Of a stretch of 64,000 nt of DNA, positions 59,018 through 64,000 are shown one piece after another. Source of the stretch: Bacillota bacterium. Lineage in GTDB: Bacteria > Bacillota > UBA4882 > UBA8346. The position numbers were made by a program, and so were the translations under genes. The notes below the pieces were generated by a model. That model was not told where the DNA came from and made no database searches. It saw nothing but the letters and a program-made list of their open reading frames with translations. The stretch is from contig JAEYRX010000041.1 in NCBI GenBank assembly GCA_023435225.1, positions 1 through 64,000 of the forward strand, written 5' to 3'. The first letter of the stretch is position 1, and every line of letters starts with the position of its first letter.

Positions 59018-60076
59018 ATGAAAAAAAATATTTATTTAGGATTACTGTTTACCTTGGTTCTTGCTTTAGCCTTAGCTGGATGTGGGGGGAGTAAAAATTC
59101 CTCTACATCCTCTACAGTAAGTTATTACCTGTATGTTACCAATGGTGGCGATGACACTGTCTCAATGTATAGTATCAACGCGAATGGAGGACTAAACTTA
59201 ATCGGTACTGTTGATACCGAAAATGATCCATCTTCCATAGCGGTAGACCCCACCGGAAAATATGTTTATGTAACGAATAACGACGGTACCAGTAATAATA
59301 TCTCAATGTATAGGATTGGTTCTACCGGAACACTAACTCCATTGACACCTGCCTACGTTGCCGCCGGAAGCTCACCTTACTCGATAGCGGTAGATCCTAC
59401 CGGGAAATTTGCCTATGTTGCGAATAACAATGGTAGTAATGTTTCAATGTATCGCATCACTAACGGAACAGGAGTTTTAACGCCTAATACCACAATTCCA
59501 GCGGGAACAACGCCAAGCTCGGTTGCAATAGACTCATCCGGTAAGTATGTTTATGTTACTAACCTCAACAGCCACGATATTTCAAGGTATAGTATCGGGA
59601 TAGATGGAACATTAACCGATAACGGCACCACTTCTATTACCGGAACCAATCCCCAACCACAATCTATAGTGGCAACTGACAGCTATGTCTATGTAGCTAA
59701 TGCCAACAGCACTGTCTCAATGTATGAAATTAATGGAACAGATTTAGCCCAACTAGGAATTCCCATTACCGATTGTCACGGAGTGCGCTCCATCGTAGTG
59801 GATCCCTTCGGGAATTATGTTTACGCGGCAGGAAACAACATCTATATGTTCAAAATTAATAGTACCGGCTCCTTGGAATCTAATGGAATCTTCACCGCCG
59901 GCCCTTATTCGATTGCAGTCGACCCGACTGGAAAGTATGTCTATGGCGCCAATTATGATTTAAACGGTACTATTTCAATATTTAGTATCAATCCGGATGG
60001 GACATTAAATTCGAGCGGAACTGTTTCCGCCGGAAGTTTTCCAAATTCAATAGCCATTGCGAAAGTAGTCAAATAA
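59018..60076 (+). CDS. beta-propeller lipoprotein (YncE/lactonase-like)
   Basis: I start at ATG 59018 behind TTGGAGAG; the frame runs 37 codons further upstream inside the pseudogene. The 352-residue product has a lipoprotein signal, LLFTLVLALALAGCGG, with the Cys as lipid site. About seven repeats of the form SIAVDPTGKYVYVTNNDG...ISMYRIGSTGTLTP follow, each one blade of a 7-bladed propeller of the lactonase/YncE group. The active-site residues of 6-phosphogluconolactonase are not evident, so a binding role outside the cell is more likely. Confidence 0.85.
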   Translation: MKKNIYLGLLFTLVLALALAGCGGSKNSSTSSTVSYYLYVTNGGDDTVSMYSINANGGLNLIGTVDTENDPSSIAVDPTGKYVYVTNNDGTSNNISMYRIGSTGTLTPLTPAYVAAGSSPYSIAVDPTGKFAYVANNNGSNVSMYRITNGTGVLTPNTTIPAGTTPSSVAIDSSGKYVYVTNLNSHDISRYSIGIDGTLTDNGTTSITGTNPQPQSIVATDSYVYVANANSTVSMYEINGTDLAQLGIPITDCHGVRSIVVDPFGNYVYAAGNNIYMFKINSTGSLESNGIFTAGPYSIAVDPTGKYVYGANYDLNGTISIFSINPDGTLNSSGTVSAGSFPNSIAIAKVVK

Positions 60077-60664
60077 AGTATTTGGGGAGTTAAAGTCCAA
60101 TTTGCTTTGGATGAGAAGTGTTAGGCGTGAAGGGAGAACTCAGGCTAAGATATTTGGCAAACAATCCCACCTCTAACCTCTCACCTCCCACTTCCCATTG
60201 AAGCCGGGTCGTTTGGGCCAAAAAGCTACCGGTGTTCTAGGAAGGGACGAAGTCGCGGAAAACAAGGATGTCTAAGAGCGACCCTAGCCCTTAAGTGTAC
60301 CATAAGAAACGCATAAATGATGATAGAGAGTCCTATCGAACCGGCATGCAGGTGCAGGTTCAAACCACCTTAAGCTGCATAGGTAAAGAGCCGTTGTGGT
60401 GAACGTTAAGGAAAAGGCGCAATGAATGCGTCAGGTGAGTATCAAAGAGACGAATGCAAATGAACCATTGCTGATGTGTCGAAACTAGGGAACGATGATG
60501 GTCAAAAGCGGGAAAATTTAAGGGCTTCCGGAAAAAGTTCAAGAGAGACCTGCTTACTGCTTGGATGGCCTCCGGCATATAGATGGCGTGACTTTGATAC
60601 AGGCATTTATGTGGAACTATGGGAACCTGTCGCTCCAATGTAAAGGGAGAACTTCAAGTGGGAA

Positions 60665-62047
60665 ATGAACCTGCAAGGCGAGAGTACCGAGGAGGAGCAC
60701 AGGGGCGGACTAGCTCGTAGTAGTGATGAAATATCCGTAATTGATAGGAGCGAAGGGGCTAGATTGTGTTTCAATGAGCCAACCAGCAATGGGAGGAACG
60801 AAATGCAAGCAGCAAAGCCGTATACGATTTCAAAGCAAGTGGTCTTCGAGGCTTACCGGAAAGTAAAAGCCAATCGGTGGGCGGCGGGTATAGACGAGGA
60901 AACGGTAAAAGAATTTGAACAAGACCTGAAAGGGAACCTGTACAAAATATGGAACCGGATGTCCTCTGGGAGCTACTTTCCACCAACCGTGCGAAGGGTC
61001 GAGATACCAAAGGAAGACAACAAAAAGATGCGAAGACTGGGGATACCCACTGTATCGGACAGAATCGCCCAGATGGTAGGTAAGATGCATCTGGAACCGT
61101 TACTAGAACCGATGTTTCATGAAGATTCTTATGGATACAGGCCTGGAAAATCTCCTATCGATGCAGTCAGTAAAGCCAGAGAACGGTGCTGGAAATATGA
61201 CTGGGTACTGGATATGGACATTAAGGGCTTCTTTGATAATATCGACCACGAACTGATGATGAAAGCAGTGCGAAAACATACGGACTGCAAATGGATTCTG
61301 TTATATATTGAGCGCTGGTTGAAAGCTCCTGTTCAATTAGCGGATGGAACGCTGGAAGCAAGGGATAAAGGGACACCACAAGGGGGAGTTATTAGTCCAT
61401 TGCTGGCCAACTTATACCTGCATTACGGGTTCGATGAATGGATGAAACGGAGATTACCGGAGATACCATTCGAGAGATACGCAGATGATATTGTGGTGCA
61501 CTGTAAGACAGAAGTGGAAAGCCTGAAAGTGAGAGAATTGATGGAGAAGCGGCTGGGGGAATGCGGGCTTGAACTAAACCCGGAAAAGACCAAGATAGTT
61601 TACTGTAAGGATGGAAATAGGCGGGGAGATTATCCCAACACCAGTTTTGATTTTCTAGGCTATACCTTTCGGGCGAGATTGGTAAGAACGTATAAAGGGG
61701 ACTATTTCGTGGGTTTCAACCCGAGTGTCAGTAACAAATCCAAGAAACGATTGTTGGATAAGATACGGAAGCTGAAAATCCACCGGAAAGTGAGAAGTGA
61801 TTTGGAGAACTTAGCGGAGATATTGAACCAAATCCTGAACGGATGGATAAATTACTTCGATAAGTTTCACAAGACAGCCATTTATCCGACACTGACTCTG
61901 GTAGACGATATCCTGGTAAGCTGGGCAGTTAATAAGTATAAGAGCTTCAAGCATAGTTTTCGGAAAGCCAATCGCTGGATAAAGTCAATAGTAAAAAGGG
62001 AACCCACCTTATTTGCAAACTGGCAAATCAATCTAACGGCTGGATAA
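60665..62047 (+). CDS. ltrA: group II intron reverse transcriptase/maturase
   Basis: The 460-residue protein has the RT domains in order: ISKQVVFEAYRKVKANRWAAGIDEE (RT0/1), RRVEIPKEDNKKMRRLGIPTVSDRIAQ (RT2), SYGYRPGKSP (RT2a/3), DWVLDMDIKGFFDNIDHE (RT3), GTPQGGVISPLLANLYLH (RT4), and the catalytic RYADDIVV box (RT5). A maturase X region (ILNGWINYFDKFHKTAIY) follows. The active-site Asp pair is intact. No En endonuclease domain is present, so retrohoming would use nicked or single-stranded DNA. The stop abuts domain V. Confidence 0.93.
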   Translation: MNLQGESTEEEHRGGLARSSDEISVIDRSEGARLCFNEPTSNGRNEMQAAKPYTISKQVVFEAYRKVKANRWAAGIDEETVKEFEQDLKGNLYKIWNRMSSGSYFPPTVRRVEIPKEDNKKMRRLGIPTVSDRIAQMVGKMHLEPLLEPMFHEDSYGYRPGKSPIDAVSKARERCWKYDWVLDMDIKGFFDNIDHELMMKAVRKHTDCKWILLYIERWLKAPVQLADGTLEARDKGTPQGGVISPLLANLYLHYGFDEWMKRRLPEIPFERYADDIVVHCKTEVESLKVRELMEKRLGECGLELNPEKTKIVYCKDGNRRGDYPNTSFDFLGYTFRARLVRTYKGDYFVGFNPSVSNKSKKRLLDKIRKLKIHRKVRSDLENLAEILNQILNGWINYFDKFHKTAIYPTLTLVDDILVSWAVNKYKSFKHSFRKANRWIKSIVKREPTLFANWQINLTAG

Positions 62048-62081
62048 GAGCCGTATGAGGTGAGAGCTTCACGTACGGTTC
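62048..62081 (+). ncRNA. group II intron domain V
   Basis: The 34-nt hairpin GAGCCGTATGAGGTG..., ending ...CACGTACGGTTC, has the catalytic AGC-type triad, a 2-nt bulge region and a GAGA-type loop, the most conserved part of group II introns. Confidence 0.9.
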
Positions 62082-62130
62082 TGTGAGAGGCTGAAAGAGA
62101 AGTTCCCTTGGCCTACTCGACTGAAGATTA

Positions 62131-62349
62131 GTGAGGCTTTGCAAGCTTTATAAAAATAGACCACGGAGGATGGTGGTTTCCCTTTTAAAGGGCGAGGGAT
62201 CTGGTTTTAGGCCTAATAGCGACGGTAAAAATGAATACCGACTGGAGGCTAAAGCCCTCCGGCTACAAGACGCAAGGACCCTGAAGGGCCCTGAAAATGG
62301 GATGAAATATCCGGCCCCGGTAATTATAAAAATGCAGTTATATCAATGA
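62131..62349 (+). pseudogene. possible 3' exon of a gene interrupted by the intron
   Basis: After the intron, a frame ends SDGKNEYRLEAKALRLQDA... and ...YPAPVIIKMQLYQ stop at 62347-62349. It has no ribosome site. The sequence before the intron does not give a matching open frame, so I cannot show that a gene was split. It may simply be an old fragment. Confidence 0.3.
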
Positions 62350-62400
62350 GTTTTGGGTTTTACAAAACCCTAACATAAAACCATTTAAGGAGGATTTTTC

Positions 62401-62985
62401 ATGTTTAAAAAAACCGCTAAAACTCTAATCTTGGTGTTCGTATTTCTGGCCGCCGGAGTGTTCCCCATAGTCGCTAATATCCAAGTAAGGGCAGCAGGGA
62501 GCGGAACGATACCCCAGAAGTACAAAGGAACCATCACTCTGAAAAGGACTCACAATACTGCTGAAGCTAAAGTCAATGAGTCGGTGACTTATAAAAACTT
62601 TCTCCTGATCGTCAGAGGTAAGAAAGCCAATCCTTATCACTTTATGAATCAAGACGATATCTCCGTCACTACGTCCGTCGAGGTGCAGGATTCGTCCGCC
62701 ACCGTCCGTTGCCCGGCGCGGACCACCAAGGACTCTGAAACCGGGATCACTTTGATGATTGACATGGCCAAGCGGAAGTATGCCGTGACTGCGGGACCTA
62801 TCGATAAGATACCCGCCCAAATCACCACCCAGGATGGCAAATTCAACGATTTTTACGGAATCATGGGGCAAACCGCTGCTGATATTCCCCTGCCGGTCTC
62901 TTTAACTAAATTGAGCGGTTCCAAAACCATCCCGGAAACTAACGGAACTAAGGTGGCGATGGACTGGGATTTGCAGGCAATTTAA
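62401..62985 (+). CDS. secreted protein of unknown function
   Basis: The 194-residue product has a signal peptide (TLILVFVFLAAGVFPIVANIQVRA, cleavage near RAAG). The mature, strand-rich domain includes KYKGTITLKRTHNTAEAKV, FLLIVRGKKANPYHF and KVAMDWDLQAI. No family is recognised. ATG follows TTTAAGGAGGATTTTTC. It lies 120 bases upstream of the CsgG-family gene and could act with it in the envelope. Confidence 0.7.
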   Translation: MFKKTAKTLILVFVFLAAGVFPIVANIQVRAAGSGTIPQKYKGTITLKRTHNTAEAKVNESVTYKNFLLIVRGKKANPYHFMNQDDISVTTSVEVQDSSATVRCPARTTKDSETGITLMIDMAKRKYAVTAGPIDKIPAQITTQDGKFNDFYGIMGQTAADIPLPVSLTKLSGSKTIPETNGTKVAMDWDLQAI

Positions 62986-63006
62986 TGTTTGACTGAATCT
63001 CTGAGT

Positions 63007-63057
63007 ACTCTGTGTCTCTGTGGTATAGATATTTTTTAACCACAGAGCATACAGGGT
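63007..63057. repeat. dispersed palindromic 'ACCACAGAG' repeat
   Basis: Arm actctgtgtctctgtggt (63007-63024) pairs with accacagagcatacagggt (63039-63057). It is the third copy of the family also seen at 6699 and 32818. Confidence 0.7.
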
Positions 63058-63105
63058 TCAACATCAACTTTGACCTGAAATATCAAAAAAGGAGTGATTT
63101 AAATA

Positions 63106-64000
63106 ATGAACCGTAGACTCGTCTTGACTTTCATGATCATTTTTATTTCCAGTATGCCCAATTTTCCTATTTTTGGCGCCGGGACTCTTTACAAAATCGC
63201 CGTCCTGCCCTTTGACGACGGTTCGATTAAGGACCGCTGGTGGAAAAATAATTGGGATGTGGGCAAGGGAATCTCCGATGAGCTGGTTACCGAACTGTTA
63301 AAGACCGGCAAGTTTCGGTTGATTGAACGGGAACAAATCGATAAAGTATTGAATGAGCAAAATTTCGGAACCAGCGGCCGGGTTGACAACAACAGCGCCG
63401 CCAAGATCGGCAAGATTTTGGGTGTCCAATACCTGGTCATGGGCCGGGTGACCGAATTCAGTTTCAAAAGCACCGAAGTCGGCGGTATAAGCCTCACCAA
63501 AGGTCTCGGCCTGGGAGTGAAAAGCACCAAGGCCAACGTGGCGATTGACGCCCGGTTGGTCGATACCGGCAGTGCCGAGATAATTTCCAGTGTAACCGGA
63601 AAAGGCAATAAAAGCACTGCCAACGTTAAAGTAGCGTACAAATGGGACGCCATTGCCTTCGGCAGCGATGAGTTCCGCCAGACCGACTTAGGGACAGCCA
63701 CTCGCGACGCGGTTGCTTCAGTAGCCAAGCAATTGGGAGAAAAAGCATACAGCGGCGGAGCAGTCCAGGCTAGTAAACTAAGTGGGGCCGTGGCCTATGC
63801 CAGCGGTAGCCGGGTGATCCTCAATATTGGTTCAGAGTCCGGAATCAAATCCGGAATGGTCTTCATTGTCCAGCACGTACTGGATGTGGTGAAAGATCCC
63901 GATACTGGTGAAGTTATTGATGAAGTAACGGAGCCGGTAGCCGAGATCAAGGTAACTGAAGTGAAGGCGAAATCGGCAACCTGTACCGTGGTGACCAAAT
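63106..64000 (+). CDS. CsgG-family secreted protein, truncated by the window end
   Basis: ATG 63106 follows AAAGGAGTGATTTAAATA. The frame is open to base 64000, at least 298 residues. A signal peptide (LVLTFMIIFISSMPNFPIFGA) precedes the CsgG/penicillin-binding activator LpoB-like core: YKIAVLPFDDGS, DELVTELLKTGKFRLIEREQIDKVLNEQ, KIGKILGVQYLVMGRVTEFS and VDTGSAEI-type strands. The later part (GSRVILNIGSESGIKSGMVF) looks like the C-terminal domain of FlgT-like proteins. In Bacillota such proteins are exported rather than outer-membrane channels, with unknown role. Confidence 0.85.
   Translation, partial: MNRRLVLTFMIIFISSMPNFPIFGAGTLYKIAVLPFDDGSIKDRWWKNNWDVGKGISDELVTELLKTGKFRLIEREQIDKVLNEQNFGTSGRVDNNSAAKIGKILGVQYLVMGRVTEFSFKSTEVGGISLTKGLGLGVKSTKANVAIDARLVDTGSAEIISSVTGKGNKSTANVKVAYKWDAIAFGSDEFRQTDLGTATRDAVASVAKQLGEKAYSGGAVQASKLSGAVAYASGSRVILNIGSESGIKSGMVFIVQHVLDVVKDPDTGEVIDEVTEPVAEIKVTEVKAKSATCTVVTK

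Larger units (their letters stand above)
60200..62121 (+). mobile_element. group II intron with RT gene
   Basis: The element contains a ~400-base structured 5' region (domain I-III type, with motifs such as CATAAGAAACGCATAAATGATG and TCGAACCGGCATGCAGG), an RT gene, a 34-nt domain V at 62048-62081 and a domain VI-like segment ending in an AY dinucleotide (CTACTCGAC) near 62121. The 3' end is fairly sure. The 5' end lies somewhere in 60200-60290, and I do not see a clean GTGCG start. Confidence 0.8.

Noticed and set aside
60360..60789. Short minus-strand frames in the intron 5' region
   Set aside because: They lie within structured group II intron RNA sequence and have no coding signals.

Overview
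The window reads as chromosome of a low-GC, endospore-forming Bacillota, probably an anaerobic clostridial-type lineage. The evidence is the gene order recR-yaaL-bofA-gin-(Orn/Lys/Arg decarboxylase)-tmk-darA-yaaR-holB-ricT, which matches the Bacillus subtilis recR-to-yaaT region, plus a Spo0E-like gene, many TTG/GTG starts behind strong Shine-Dalgarno sites, NfnAB-type electron-bifurcating transhydrogenase genes and a TM1266-type hydrogenase-regulator homologue. I cannot name the species.

Layout. 0.4-9.7 kb: LCP cell-wall ligase, ComB-like phosphatase, UPF0210/ACT pair, a membrane pseudokinase, a DUF2161 protein, an AprA-like flavoprotein and DapB. 9.9-18.6 kb: small genes, a thioesterase, a chemoreceptor, an AprB-like ferredoxin and nfnAB, with an unusual ~430-bp repetitive, probably non-coding tract at 11.9-12.35 kb. 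18.9-25.3 kb: uvrB (with a LexA-type box), uvrA and serS. 25.4-28.4 kb: cupin, CapA-like phosphatase, TM1266-like protein and MenA/UbiA prenyltransferase. 28.6-37.9 kb: DNA replication, recombination and sporulation cluster from dnaX to ricT, followed by tRNA-Met and tRNA-Lys.

38.18-52.43 kb is a 14.2-kb integrated element in tRNA-Lys, bounded by 49-bp direct repeats. It carries a tyrosine integrase, a RepA_N-type initiator, SSB, a serine recombinase, several small DNA-binding proteins, phage-like remnants, a Spo0E-like phosphatase gene, a recombinase-fold protein lacking the catalytic serine, and an array of covarying hairpin units. I recognise no capsid, terminase or relaxase.

52.5-64 kb returns to host DNA: PpnP, a polytopic membrane protein, a large MalT/BTAD-type regulator, then a block of exported proteins (two tandem paralogues, a beta-propeller lipoprotein, a secreted protein, a CsgG-family protein cut by the window end), interrupted by a group II intron.

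The strongest structural signals outside ordinary genes are: (1) five 98-bp near-identical palindromic elements, each flanked by a 4-bp YTAR duplication, i.e. a recently active MITE family; (2) the hairpin array at 48.12-48.26 kb in which a 5-base word, its copy and its reverse complement change together from unit to unit; (3) the tandem ~40-50-nt hairpin tract at 11.9-12.3 kb.
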